Of a stretch of 64,000 nucleotides of DNA, positions 19,279 through 28,326 are shown in pieces. The notes under the pieces are model-generated. The model was not told where the DNA came from and searched no databases. It saw only the letters and a program-made list of their open reading frames with translations. Position numbers and translations under genes: made by a program. The DNA lies in contig JACRIN010000051.1 in assembly GCA_016220085.1 (NCBI GenBank), positions 124,001-188,000 on the forward strand, in the 5' to 3' direction. This DNA is from Planctomycetota bacterium (GTDB lineage Bacteria > Planctomycetota > UBA1135 > GCA-002686595). Each line of letters starts with the position of its first letter. Position 1 is the first letter of the stretch.

Positions 19279-20405
19279 CAGCGCGCTCGTCGGTCGAACT
19301 GCACCACCACGCTGGTGCCGGGCCGCACGGGCGGGTCGTCGCTCGGCGCGAGTTCGAGATCGACGCGGAACACGAGCAGCATGCGATCGTCGCTGGTCTG
19401 CACGTTGCCCGCGGCGAACTCGGCTTCGTCCCAGATGCGCTCGACGCGCGCTTCGAGAGGGCGATCCGGGTATCCGTCGACGATCACCGGCACGCGATCG
19501 TTCGGCTTCAGGTCGCCGAGCACCCGCTGCGGCGCGAAGCTGCGCACACGGAACGCGCGCGCTTCGGCGATCGCGAGCAACGGCGCGCCGGCCGGCGCGA
19601 GCTCGCCGGGCTCGTAGTCGAGCACCTCGATCGCGCCGTCGACCGGCGCGCGCAGCGTGCAACGCGCGAGCAGCTCGGCCGCCGCCGTTTCCGAAGCTTC
19701 GGCGGCGGCGGCGGCGGCGCGCGCGGCGGCGATCACTTCGGCGCGCGGGCCGGCCTCGACCAGCGCGAGCCGCGCGGCGGACTCGGCGACCGCGGCTTCG
19801 AGCGCTTGGAGCTCCTCGGGGCGCGCGCCGAGCTTCGCTTCGGCGAGCTCGGCTTCGTTGCGCGCGCGATCGGCGCGCAGCGCATCGAGCTCGGCCCGCA
19901 CCGAGTCGACCTCGGCCTGCGTGCCGGGCCCGGACGCGAGCAACGACTCCGCGCGAGCGAGCGACAGTTCGGCGAGCCGGATCCGCGCGTCGGTCGCGGT
20001 GAGCAGCGCTTCGAGCTGCGCGATGCGCTCCGCGCGGGCACCGAGGCGAGCGAGCGCGAGCTGCGCCTGCGACGCGGCGAGCGAAGCCCGCGCCTGGTCG
20101 CGTTCCTCCGCGCGCGAGCCGGCGACGAGCTCCGCCACGCGCGCATCGGCTTCGGCGCGGCGGGCGCGCGCTTCGGCGAGGTTCGCCTTCGGCACGGCGC
20201 TCTCGAGCTCGATCAGGACGTCTCCCGCCTCGACCGCCGCGCCTTCGCGAGCGTGGACGCGCTCGACGCGCGCCTGCAGCTCGGCGGAGACCGTGACGCG
20301 CCGCGCTTCGACGGTGCCCGAGACCTCGAGCTCCTGTCGCGCGCAACCCGCCGACGCGGAGACGAGAAACACCGCGACGACACGATCGATCAGAGCGAAC
20401 TGCAT
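19278..20405 (-). CDS. HlyD-family periplasmic adaptor, lipoprotein
   Basis: A 375-residue membrane-fusion protein. The N-terminus (FALIDRVVAVFLVSASAGC) ends in a lipobox-like cysteine, so it is probably lipid-anchored. Residues ~27-75 form the first half of the lipoyl domain (VSGTVEARRVTVSAELQAR, VHAREGAAVEAGDVLIELES). A long alanine- and arginine-rich coiled coil follows (~75-255) and the second lipoyl half is APVDGAIEVLDYEPGELA, then a beta-barrel domain. This layout matches YbhG/EmrA-like adaptors bridging an inner-membrane exporter to an outer-membrane channel. The channel is not encoded here. It heads the operon, and its stop overlaps the ATPase ATG. Confidence 0.88.
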   Translation of the reverse strand: MQFALIDRVVAVFLVSASAGCARQELEVSGTVEARRVTVSAELQARVERVHAREGAAVEAGDVLIELESAVPKANLAEARARRAEADARVAELVAGSRAEERDQARASLAASQAQLALARLGARAERIAQLEALLTATDARIRLAELSLARAESLLASGPGTQAEVDSVRAELDALRADRARNEAELAEAKLGARPEELQALEAAVAESAARLALVEAGPRAEVIAAARAAAAAAEASETAAAELLARCTLRAPVDGAIEVLDYEPGELAPAGAPLLAIAEARAFRVRSFAPQRVLGDLKPNDRVPVIVDGYPDRPLEARVERIWDEAEFAAGNVQTSDDRMLLVFRVDLELAPSDDPPVRPGTSVVVQFDRRAR

Positions 20406-20565
20406 GGAGGCCCCACCTTAGTTTCGACGGGCGCCCGCGGCGAGTCTCGCGTCGCGGCTTCGGTGCGCTCGTGCGGGGCCCGGCGGGCGAGTTGGCGGGA
20501 GAGCGGGTGGGGAACTCCGGCGAGGATCTCCGGCAGGGATCGCTGGCGGCCCGCTCGGGCGCGGC

Positions 20566-20639
20566 GCGCGAGCTCTCGCTCCGTACTGCAGCCCGCTCCC
20601 CGCGCGAGGGCGACGCGCTAACGTGGCATCGGATCCCGG
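20566..20639. repeat. dispersed repeat R1, copy A
   Basis: About 74 bases similar to 29923-29996. The two copies share GCGCGAGCT, GCTCCCCGCGCGAG, CGACGCGCT and ACGTGGC blocks in the same order and spacing. This copy fills the gap between the divergent HlyD-like and HEAT-repeat genes, and therefore lies in or near their promoters. Confidence 0.5.
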
Positions 20640-20701
20640 CGGCCCTTCCGCCGCTCGCACGCGACGCAAGCCGGGCCGTTCGCAACACCGCGGAGGTCGC
20701 T

Positions 20702-23323
20702 GTGAGAATCGGAAGAGCGCTCGTCGTCGCCGCCGCGTTGGTCGCCGGCCTGGCGGTTGCAGGTTACGTGTGGGTGCCGCGTTGGCTCGAGGAGCAACGG
20801 CGCGAACGCGAGCGGACCGAACTCGAGCTCGCGATCGGGACCGGCGACGTCGCCGAGCTCGCGAAGTTCGCGAGCGAGCACGCGGCGAGCACTTCGAGCG
20901 CCGACGCGGAGCGCGCGATCGCCGCGCGGCGCCTGGACGAGACGCGCTACGCGAGCGCGGTCGCCGAAGGCACCGCGGAAGCGCTCGATCGCTTCCTGGA
21001 GGAGATCCCGGGCCACGTCCGCGAGTCCGACGCGCGGCGGCTGCGCGAACGGATGAACCCGCGCAGCGTGTTCGAGCTGCTCGCCGCGGGCGAACTCGAG
21101 CTCGAGCCCCGCGGCTCGGGCATCGACGGCGTGCACGTCACGGTCGAACGTCGCGTGCCGCACGAGCTCAACGCGACTTTCCCGGTCGGCACGTTCTTCG
21201 TCGCCGGAGGCGACTACCAGAACATGGTCGCGACGCGCGCGGCAACGGTGCGGATCGCGACGGACGGGCCCTGCGAGGTCACCGTGCCCGCGGCGTGCGC
21301 CAATCGCACGCTCGCGGTCCCCGGCACCGACGACACGTTCCGCTTGGAGCTCGCGCCGAGCCTCGGCGAGCTCCAGGCGCTCGCGCCGTTGCTCGACCAG
21401 CCGGACATCAGCACCGCGATCGCCCAAGCCGCCGTCTGGATCGTCACCGACGACGCGAACTACGACGACCTCGGCGCGCTCGTGTTCACCTATGGCCTCG
21501 GCTTCGGCGGCTCGCGCGCGATCGACGGAGCGGCCGCCGCGACCGCGCTCAAGCTCTGCGCCGACGCCGGCGTCGACCTCTCGAAGCGCAGAATCGGCGC
21601 GGACGTCTTCGTGCTGATCCACGGGCTCGCGATCGAGGCGCACGGCGTGTCCGAGTGGAGCCGAGCGAGGCTCGAACGGCTCGGTTGGGGCGCGACGGCG
21701 AGCGAGATCGCGTCCAACATCGTCGAGCGCGAGGAGGATGGCGGCCCGCTGTTCAGCGCGCTGCTCGAGATCGTGGAGTCGCTCGATCCGAGCACGGTCC
21801 GGCTCGCGCTGCGCGCGCAGGCGTGCGCCCGATCGGAACCGTCGGCGGCCGCGTCGGCGGCCTCGTCGACGGAGGTCGAGTCGGCGGTGCACTCGGACAC
21901 GCGGTCGAGTGCATCGGCGAGCGCGCCGTCGGATGCGCAGGCCGACGCGCGATCGGAACCGTCGGCGGGCGCTCCGTCGGAGGTGCAGTCGGACGCGCGA
22001 GAGGTTCCGTCCGGCGCTCGCGCGCGTGCACGCGCGATCGAGCTGCTCGGCGCGGTCGCGGAGCCCGCGGACGTCGAGCTCTTCGCCTCGCTCGCGCGCG
22101 ACGCCGACCCGCGCGTGCGCGCGGCCGCGATCGACGCGCTCGGGCCGTGCGACGGCCCGGTCAGGGCCGCCGCGTTCGGCACAGCGCTCACCGACGAGCA
22201 GGACGAGGTCGTGCAAGCGGTGCTCAGCAGACTCGCGGAGCGCAGCGAGCCGACGCTCGCCCCCGCGCTGCTGCGGCTCGCGCGGAGCGAGCGCGCGAGC
22301 CACCTCCGTGCGGGCGCACTCCAGGCGCTCGGCGCCGAGATCGACGCCGACGCCCGTGCCGCGCTCGGAGGTTTGATCGCCGACCCGGACGAAGACGTCG
22401 CGATGGCGGCGCTGCTCGGCGTGTCGCGGGCGCGCGATCCGGCGCTGGTCCCGATGTTGATCGGCGCGCTGCAACAGGCCGAGCGACCGAGCGACTTCCG
22501 GACGGCGCTGGTGTTCGCGCTCGACACGCTCGGCGGACCCGAGGCGCGCGCGGAGCTCTTGCGCCGACTCGAAGACGCGGACGAGCACGTCGTGTCGACG
22601 GCGCTCGGGTGCCTGGCGAGCGAAACCGATCCGGAGCTCGCGCCGGTGTGGCTCGACGTGCTGAACCGCAGTCGTTCGCCGGAGCTGCGAGCGCGAGCGA
22701 CGCTGCTCTTCGCCGCGCTCGGCGGTGCGAGCGCGCGCGCGGAGTTGCGCAAGCTCGCCGGCGACGCCCAAGCGTCCGTCCGCGCCGCCGCGGCGCTCGC
22801 GCTCGGCGAAGCAGGCGACCCGAGCGACTTGCCACCGTTGCTCGCGCTGACCCGCGACGGCGACGCGGAGGTTCGCGCGGCGGCGTTGCACGCGCTGCGC
22901 TCGCACTCGGGGCCGGAGAAGCTCGCGGCGCTGACGCGTGCGCTCTCCGACGAGTTCGAGGACGTCGCGGCAGCCGCGCTCGCGGGTTTGGAGGAGCTCG
23001 CGGAGCCGTCGCTCGCGCCCGCGCTCGGCACCGCGCTTCGTCCGGATCGCTCGACGTTCTTCCGAACGCGTGTGGTCGGCGTGCTCGGCCAGGTCGGCGG
23101 CCGCGGCGCGATCGAGGTGCTGATCGCGGTGCTCGACGACGGTGACGAAGACCTGAAGTGGAACGTCGCGTTCGAGCTCGGTCGGATCGGCGACGCGAGC
23201 GCGCTGCCGGCGCTCGACGCACGCGCCGCTCGCGAGTCGAACGCCTTCGTGCGCGGCGCGCTGCTCGACGCCGCCGCGACGATCCGGGCTCGCGAAGGCC
23301 AGGCACCGAACTCGGACCGCTGA
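20702..23323 (+). CDS. membrane-anchored HEAT-repeat protein
   Basis: An 873-residue protein. GTG 20702 is chosen because GGAGG lies 5 bases upstream and a signal-anchor (LVVAAALVAGLAVAGYVWV) follows; an upstream in-frame start would place this segment internally. A middle region of unknown fold (~35-370) precedes a low-complexity Ser/Ala/Asp segment (~375-440) encoded by repetitive DNA with a CGATCGGAACCGTCGGCGG block occurring twice 120 bases apart. From ~440 to the end there are about a dozen HEAT/PBS-lyase-type helical repeats with the rhythm DPxVRAAAIDALG...D, such as DPRVRAAAIDALGP, DAEVRAAALHALR and DEDLKWNVAFELGRIGD. HEAT arrays act as protein-binding scaffolds; the partner is unknown. 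Confidence 0.85.
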   Translation: MRIGRALVVAAALVAGLAVAGYVWVPRWLEEQRRERERTELELAIGTGDVAELAKFASEHAASTSSADAERAIAARRLDETRYASAVAEGTAEALDRFLEEIPGHVRESDARRLRERMNPRSVFELLAAGELELEPRGSGIDGVHVTVERRVPHELNATFPVGTFFVAGGDYQNMVATRAATVRIATDGPCEVTVPAACANRTLAVPGTDDTFRLELAPSLGELQALAPLLDQPDISTAIAQAAVWIVTDDANYDDLGALVFTYGLGFGGSRAIDGAAAATALKLCADAGVDLSKRRIGADVFVLIHGLAIEAHGVSEWSRARLERLGWGATASEIASNIVEREEDGGPLFSALLEIVESLDPSTVRLALRAQACARSEPSAAASAASSTEVESAVHSDTRSSASASAPSDAQADARSEPSAGAPSEVQSDAREVPSGARARARAIELLGAVAEPADVELFASLARDADPRVRAAAIDALGPCDGPVRAAAFGTALTDEQDEVVQAVLSRLAERSEPTLAPALLRLARSERASHLRAGALQALGAEIDADARAALGGLIADPDEDVAMAALLGVSRARDPALVPMLIGALQQAERPSDFRTALVFALDTLGGPEARAELLRRLEDADEHVVSTALGCLASETDPELAPVWLDVLNRSRSPELRARATLLFAALGGASARAELRKLAGDAQASVRAAAALALGEAGDPSDLPPLLALTRDGDAEVRAAALHALRSHSGPEKLAALTRALSDEFEDVAAAALAGLEELAEPSLAPALGTALRPDRSTFFRTRVVGVLGQVGGRGAIEVLIAVLDDGDEDLKWNVAFELGRIGDASALPALDARAARESNAFVRGALLDAAATIRAREGQAPNSDR

Positions 23324-23540
23324 CCCCGTCGCGACGAGTCGAGCCCGCGCGGCACCGTTCGACGCAGTCGAGCGCGTATCGCGGGGATCGCACGCGTGGG
23401 GCTGCCCTGTTGCGTCCGAGGAACGCGACTCGAACGGCGCGGACGCGCCGCGCTGGGCCGACTTGACGGCATTCGAGCGCCGCGGTCAGATCTTCCGCTC
23501 TCCCGCAGCGCTCATCCCTCCCACTGGAACGGGGAACTCC

Positions 23541-24259
23541 ATGCTCGCGACTTTCAGCTCGTTCTGCGCCGCCGCCGTCTCGCTCGCGCTCCCGTTCGGC
23601 GATCTCCAGACCCCCGGCGTGAATCGCCAGCCCGTCGGAGCCAAGCCGCCGCCGACCAACCTCTACAGGGCGCCGGTGTTCGATGCGCTCGGCGCGCCGA
23701 TCGAGTACGGCTCCGCTGAGCGCCACGCGCAGCTCCAAGCGTGGCTCGCGCACGGTGGAACGATCCCGAACGCGCCGCTCGGCGCTTGCGAGTCGTCGGT
23801 CGCCGAAGCGGATTGGAAGCACTACGCGTTCAGCACCGGGATCGGCGAGAGCAACCTCGCGGTCTCCAGCGTCGATGGAACGCCCGAGCTCGTCGTCACC
23901 TGCGGCGGCTACGGTTTCGGCGGCAGCAACTACCGGATGATCCTCCGCCGCGACGCGCCGTCGGTCGGTTACCTCCAACAATTCGTCAGCCGGTCTACGC
24001 GAATACCGGCGTGCTCTGGCTCGAGGCCGTGAACCTCGGCGCCGACGCAAGCTCGGAGATCGTCGTGCTGCTCGCCGACAGCGACGTCGAGAGCTGGGAC
24101 CAAGCGCGGCGCACGCTCCAAGGCGACTTCGCGACGATCGCCAACCCGACGGCCATGCGCGTTCACGACGCCGACGCGGGAGCCGCTGCACGCGCACCGA
24201 CGGGACTCGCGGCGAGTCCCGTCGGCGTTTCAGGGCTCGCGGTCCGCGACCGGGCGTGA
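23541..24259 (+). pseudogene. secreted FG-GAP/VCBS-like protein, frameshifted
   Basis: From ATG 23541 (signal MLATFSSFCAAAVSLALP) the frame encodes a secreted protein with ELVVTCGGYGFGGSNYRM and a short repeat-like context, then hits a stop at 24032. The natural continuation is in another frame: from about 23985, reading PVYANTGVLWLEAVNLGAD and SSEIVVLLADSDVESWDQ, through to 24259. The two halves join without overlap loss near LQQFVS/QPVYAN, so a single base change of length near 23980-23990 explains the break. It could be a true pseudogene, a programmed shift or a sequencing error; no slippery run of bases is seen there. The last ~25 codons run through the palindrome at 24197-24225, so the true end is uncertain. 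Confidence 0.6.
24197..24230 (+). terminator. near-perfect palindrome, probable terminator hairpin
   Basis: CCGACGGGACTCGC (24197-24210) pairs with GCGAGTCCCGTCGG (24212-24225) around one central base, followed by CGTTTC. The 14-base-pair stem and the short T run suggest an intrinsic terminator for the frameshifted gene upstream, though the T run is short for a strong one. Confidence 0.5.
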
Positions 24260-24507
24260 GCTCGGTCCGCGCCTCGATGGTCGACTTCGGAAACGCGTCG
24301 ACGGTTCGGAGAAAGCGCGTGCTCGCCGGAGCCCGACACGCCTGACGCAAGGAGAGCGCGGTCGCTCGTTCCGATCGAGGCGTCCCAGGCGCGGCTCGTG
24401 ATCGCTCGTCGCGATCCGATGGCCGCCAGCCGCCGCCGGCAGACGGCCGGCGATCCATGGGGCGGGCCGGAGCGAGCTTCGCGCCGCGCCAACCCGCGCT
24501 CGCAACC

Positions 24508-25068
24508 ATGAACGACGTCATCGCGCCTTGGTATCGCAGGCACCTGCTGCTGGTCGTGTGCCTCAGCTTGTTCTGTGGCTTCTTCGTGTGCTGGTTCGGC
24601 TGCAAGTGGAAGTCGAAACCGACGATCGTGTACATCGTCCGCCACGCGGAGAAGGGCCCCGATCCCGGCAACGGAGACCCTGCGCTCTCCGCGCCGGGCA
24701 TCGCGCGCGCCGCCGAGCTCGCGCGCGTGCTCGATCGATGCGACGTCGAAGTCGCCTATGCGACGCAGTTCCAGCGCACGCAGCAGACGGTCGCGCCCAC
24801 CGCGACGCAGGAGGCGCTCACGCCGATCCTCTTGCAGTCGAGCGACGTCGCGGGCTTGGTCGCGAGCATCCGCTCGAACGATCGCGGCAAGATCGTGCTG
24901 GTCGCCGCGCACAGCAACTCCGCACCGGAGATCGTGCTCGAGCTCTGCGGCGCAACGGTGCCCGCGATCGACGACGCGACCGAGTTCGACAATCTCTACC
25001 AGGTGTTCCTGCCCCGCTGCGGGAGCCCCAAGTTGCAACACATGAAGTACGGCGCGCCGTCACCGTGA
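24508..25068 (+). CDS. histidine phosphatase superfamily protein, membrane-anchored
   Basis: A 186-residue protein with one N-terminal membrane segment (LLLVVCLSLFCGFFVCWFGC) and a phosphoglycerate-mutase/SixA-like fold behind it. The catalytic phosphohistidine motif is VRHAEKG, near residues 50-56, with the arginine in place; the second catalytic histidine is in VAAHSNSAPEI. SALSAPG-type and TQFQRTQQT segments are as in SixA-like enzymes. ATG 24508 is chosen so that the hydrophobic segment begins near residue 10; no good ribosome binding site is seen. The catalytic domain would face the periplasm. Known substrates range from phosphoproteins to small sugar phosphates, so the substrate is not assignable. 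Confidence 0.82.
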   Translation: MNDVIAPWYRRHLLLVVCLSLFCGFFVCWFGCKWKSKPTIVYIVRHAEKGPDPGNGDPALSAPGIARAAELARVLDRCDVEVAYATQFQRTQQTVAPTATQEALTPILLQSSDVAGLVASIRSNDRGKIVLVAAHSNSAPEIVLELCGATVPAIDDATEFDNLYQVFLPRCGSPKLQHMKYGAPSP

Positions 25069-25132
25069 CGCCACGCGCCAGCGGCGCGCGCTCTCTCGCT
25101 GAACGTAGTCCCGACGATCGAAAGGAAGCTCC

Positions 25133-28108
25133 ATGAACACGACGTTCCACCCCGAATTGAAGGCCTTCGTCACGCGTGACGGTCCGCGCGTCCGCGTGAT
25201 CGGTCACCGCCAATGGCTGCGCCCGAGCAAGGAGACCGCGCCGCGTCTCGCCGCGGAGAGCTACCTGCGCGACGTCGCCGATACGCTTGGCGTCCCGAGC
25301 GCGCGCTTCGCGCACGCGCATGCCGCGGTCGAGCATCGCACGCCGCGCAAGCAGCCGCTCGAGTACCGCTTCGGCGGCGCCAAGGGCTTCTTCGACTCGA
25401 CGACGTTCGCGTACTGGCAGACGATCCACAACACGCCGATCTGGAAGGCCGGGATGACCGTGACGGTCAAGCTCGCGCCGAGCCGCATCGTCTCGCTCGT
25501 CGATCACTCGCACGCGGCGGTCGACGCCGAGCTCCCCGACGCGAAGGCGATCCGCGTCTACCAACAGCTCTTCGACCTCGCCGACGACGGCAAGCTCGCG
25601 GGTTCCGCCGACGCCAAGGACGACGCGCCGAAGCCCACGGCGGCGAGCGAGCGCCTCTCGGCGCTGCTCGGGCTCGACAGGCTCGAGATCTTGCGCGACT
25701 CCAAGAAGGGGGCGCGACGCGCCCCGACCGCCGTGCTGCGCCGCGGTCGCTTCTACTTCTACGCGTACCGCGCCGACGAGCGGATCTCCGACCGCCACGG
25801 CCACGACGACGCGCGGCCGAAGCACGACGAGTCCGCGGGCGTGCGCTTGACGTTGCCGCTGCCCGCGGTCGCCAAGTCGATCCGCGAGGGCGAGTACCGG
25901 CTGGTCGCGGAGCTGATCTTCACGTTGACGCAGGCCGGGATCCACAGTCTGAACTGGCGCGCGCTCGTCGACGTCGAAACCGGTTCGGTGCTGTACCTGC
26001 GGCCCCTGATCGACAACGTCAACGCGCTCGTGTTCGTGCAGGATCCGATCACGTCGACCGGCAACACCGCGTTGACCAAGGACCAGCCCGACGCCGTGCT
26101 CGATCCCGAGCGCGACGACGTCACGCTGACCGACCTCGACGCGCCGAACAGCGGCATCCAAGAGCTGAGCGGCACTCACGTGCGCGTGATCGACGACGAC
26201 GCGCCGGCGATCGCGGCGCCGACCGCGCCCTCGGGCACCGACTTCGACTTCCACACCCGCACCAACGACTTCGCCGCGGTCAGCGCCTACTTCCACGCGA
26301 ACAACTTCTTCCGGACGGTCGAGTCGCTCGGCTTCCCGCTCAGCACCTACTTCGACGGCACGTCCTTCCCCGTCCACGTCGATCACCGTGCGAGCTTCGG
26401 CGACGCGGCGGGCGTCGAGCTCAACGCTTTCTGCGGCGGCGACAATCAGGGCGACGGCATCGGGCTCGTCGGCTACTGCTTGGGCGATCTGTCCGACACG
26501 GCGAATCCGCTCGGTCGCGCGGTCGACAACTGGGTCCATTGGCACGAGATCGGCGGTCACGGCATCCTCTGGGACCACGTCGACTCGCCGAATCTCGGCT
26601 TCGCGCACAGCGCCGGCGACGGACTCGCCGCGATCCAGAACGATCCGACGTCGCAGCTGCGCACGACGCCGGATCGCTTCGAGTACGCGCCGTTCCGCGA
26701 CCTCGGTCGACGCTTCGATCGCGACGTCACCGCGGGCTGGGCGTTCGGCGGCGTGAACGACAACGGCGGCTACGGCACCGAGGAGATCCTCGCAACCGCG
26801 CACTTCCGTCTCTATCGCTCGATCGGCGGCGACTCGAGCAATCTCGCTCGCCGCCAGTTCGCGTCGCGGATGGCGACGTACTTGATCCTCAACGCGGTCG
26901 GCAAGCTGATGCCCGGCACCAACCCGGACGCCGCCGAGGAGTTCTGCGACCAACTGATCGCCGCCGACCTCGACAACTGGGTTTCGGAGGGCCTGTACGG
27001 CGGCGCGTACAACAAGGTGATCCGCTGGGCGTTCGAGAAACAGGGCGCGTTCCAGCCGAGCGGCGCTCCGACGCCGGTGACCTCCGCCGGCGCGCCGCCC
27101 GCCGTCGACGTCTACGTCGAGGACGGTCGAGCCGGCGAGTATCCGTTCCAAGCGGTGCACTGGCACAACACGTCGATGTGGAACCGGACCAGCGACGACG
27201 GGCTCGTCGGCCACCAAGAGCCCATCCTCGGTCAACTGAACTACGCGTACGTCAAGATCAAGAACCGCGGCACGCAGGCCGCGACCAACATCACGGTGCG
27301 CGGCTTCCACACGCTGCCGGGCGCCGGCTTGCTCTGGCCGAGCGACTTCGAGGAGTTCGCGCCGGCCGGCGGCATTCCGGTGGCGAGCCTCGCGGCGAAC
27401 AGCGCGGAGGAGCTCCTCGTCGGTCCGTTCGCATGGACGCCGAACATCAACGCGTACGGACACGACTGCATGCTGATGATCGCGTCGTGCGCGCAAGACC
27501 CGTCCAACGTCGACCACTTCACCACCGGCGAGTCGATCGCGGAGTGGCGCCTGGTGCCGAACGACAACAACATCGGCCAGCGCAACGTCCACCCGGTGCC
27601 CGGCGGCGGCGGCGAGCGCGGGCTGCGGACCGCGGTCCACGAGCGCGTGCTCTTCGTGCGCAACCCCCACCGCGGCAGCGCGCACATCAAGTTCCAGATC
27701 GGAATGCCCGGGTTCCTCGACAAGCGTCGCTGGGCCTGCGCGCTGCGCGGCGTCGGACGCGAGGGGCTCGTGCTCGGAGCGGGCGAGCGCCGCGAGTTGA
27801 AGTTGGAGCTCGTCGCGGGCGCCGACTTCACCGCCGACGACGTCGTGGCATCGCCCGAACGGGACCTCACCGTGCAGGTCTTCGCCGACGACATATTGAT
27901 CGGTGGCATGACGTATCGCATCGACCCGGAGCTGAAGTCGGCGGCGAACTCGGGCTCGTCCGATCCGTCGGCGAAATGCCGCGACACGGCGCAAGACCTG
28001 TTGCGCTGTCTCTCGATCGACGCCGGCAAGATCGAACGCGTCTGCGTCAAGAAGGTGTCGATCGACATCGATCTCGACCCGCACTGCCAGCGCGGTTGCG
28101 ACGACTGA
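25133..28108 (+). CDS. HExxH zinc metalloprotease with large C-terminal beta modules, no signal peptide
   Basis: A 991-residue protein with ATG 25133 behind GAAAGGAAG. Residues ~1-360 are a propeptide-like alpha/beta region. A zinc site HEIGGHGILWDHVD lies near residue 475, followed by GGYGTEEILATAHFRLYRS, which could give the third ligand. This is a gluzincin-like protease, distantly like M36 or M4 enzymes, but not a clear member of either. From ~660 there is a beta-rich region with DVYVEDGRAGEYP, NYAYVKIKNRG, GHDCMLMIASCAQDP and FQIGMPGF, aligning in order with the C-terminal region of the M4 protease at 14287-16947. A cysteine-rich tail ends the protein. It too lacks a signal peptide. The two may share a cellular destination set by this module. 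Confidence 0.75.
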   Translation: MNTTFHPELKAFVTRDGPRVRVIGHRQWLRPSKETAPRLAAESYLRDVADTLGVPSARFAHAHAAVEHRTPRKQPLEYRFGGAKGFFDSTTFAYWQTIHNTPIWKAGMTVTVKLAPSRIVSLVDHSHAAVDAELPDAKAIRVYQQLFDLADDGKLAGSADAKDDAPKPTAASERLSALLGLDRLEILRDSKKGARRAPTAVLRRGRFYFYAYRADERISDRHGHDDARPKHDESAGVRLTLPLPAVAKSIREGEYRLVAELIFTLTQAGIHSLNWRALVDVETGSVLYLRPLIDNVNALVFVQDPITSTGNTALTKDQPDAVLDPERDDVTLTDLDAPNSGIQELSGTHVRVIDDDAPAIAAPTAPSGTDFDFHTRTNDFAAVSAYFHANNFFRTVESLGFPLSTYFDGTSFPVHVDHRASFGDAAGVELNAFCGGDNQGDGIGLVGYCLGDLSDTANPLGRAVDNWVHWHEIGGHGILWDHVDSPNLGFAHSAGDGLAAIQNDPTSQLRTTPDRFEYAPFRDLGRRFDRDVTAGWAFGGVNDNGGYGTEEILATAHFRLYRSIGGDSSNLARRQFASRMATYLILNAVGKLMPGTNPDAAEEFCDQLIAADLDNWVSEGLYGGAYNKVIRWAFEKQGAFQPSGAPTPVTSAGAPPAVDVYVEDGRAGEYPFQAVHWHNTSMWNRTSDDGLVGHQEPILGQLNYAYVKIKNRGTQAATNITVRGFHTLPGAGLLWPSDFEEFAPAGGIPVASLAANSAEELLVGPFAWTPNINAYGHDCMLMIASCAQDPSNVDHFTTGESIAEWRLVPNDNNIGQRNVHPVPGGGGERGLRTAVHERVLFVRNPHRGSAHIKFQIGMPGFLDKRRWACALRGVGREGLVLGAGERRELKLELVAGADFTADDVVASPERDLTVQVFADDILIGGMTYRIDPELKSAANSGSSDPSAKCRDTAQDLLRCLSIDAGKIERVCVKKVSIDIDLDPHCQRGCDD

Positions 28109-28135
28109 GCGACCAAGCCGCGCCGCGACGAGCCC

Positions 28136-28202
28136 GCCACGCCGCGGGCCCGTCGCGGCGCGCGCGTTTCACTCCGCGTCGGCGACTTCGGCGCGACGAC
28201 CG
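28136..28202. repeat. 67-bp direct repeat R2, copy A
   Basis: Starts GCCACGCCGCGGGCCCGTCG and is identical to 29999-30065 except for one base (A here, G there) near its end. It lies 28 bases after the metalloprotease stop, in non-coding sequence. Confidence 0.85.
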
Positions 28203-28326
28203 AGCGCGTCGAGCTTGTGTCGCCGGCCTTCCGGTCGGTGCCCGTTGCGGTGAGAACGGCGGTGTGAGACTCTCTTCGCACTGTTCGCGTCGAGCCTCCG
28301 CTCCGCTCCAGAACCCCGCGACGAAC

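Noticed and set aside
24818-28084. A very long open frame (about 1090 codons) on the minus strand opposite the metalloprotease
   Set aside because: Arginine/valine-rich translation without domains; it mirrors the GC-rich third positions of the plus-strand gene, which has a clear zinc site.
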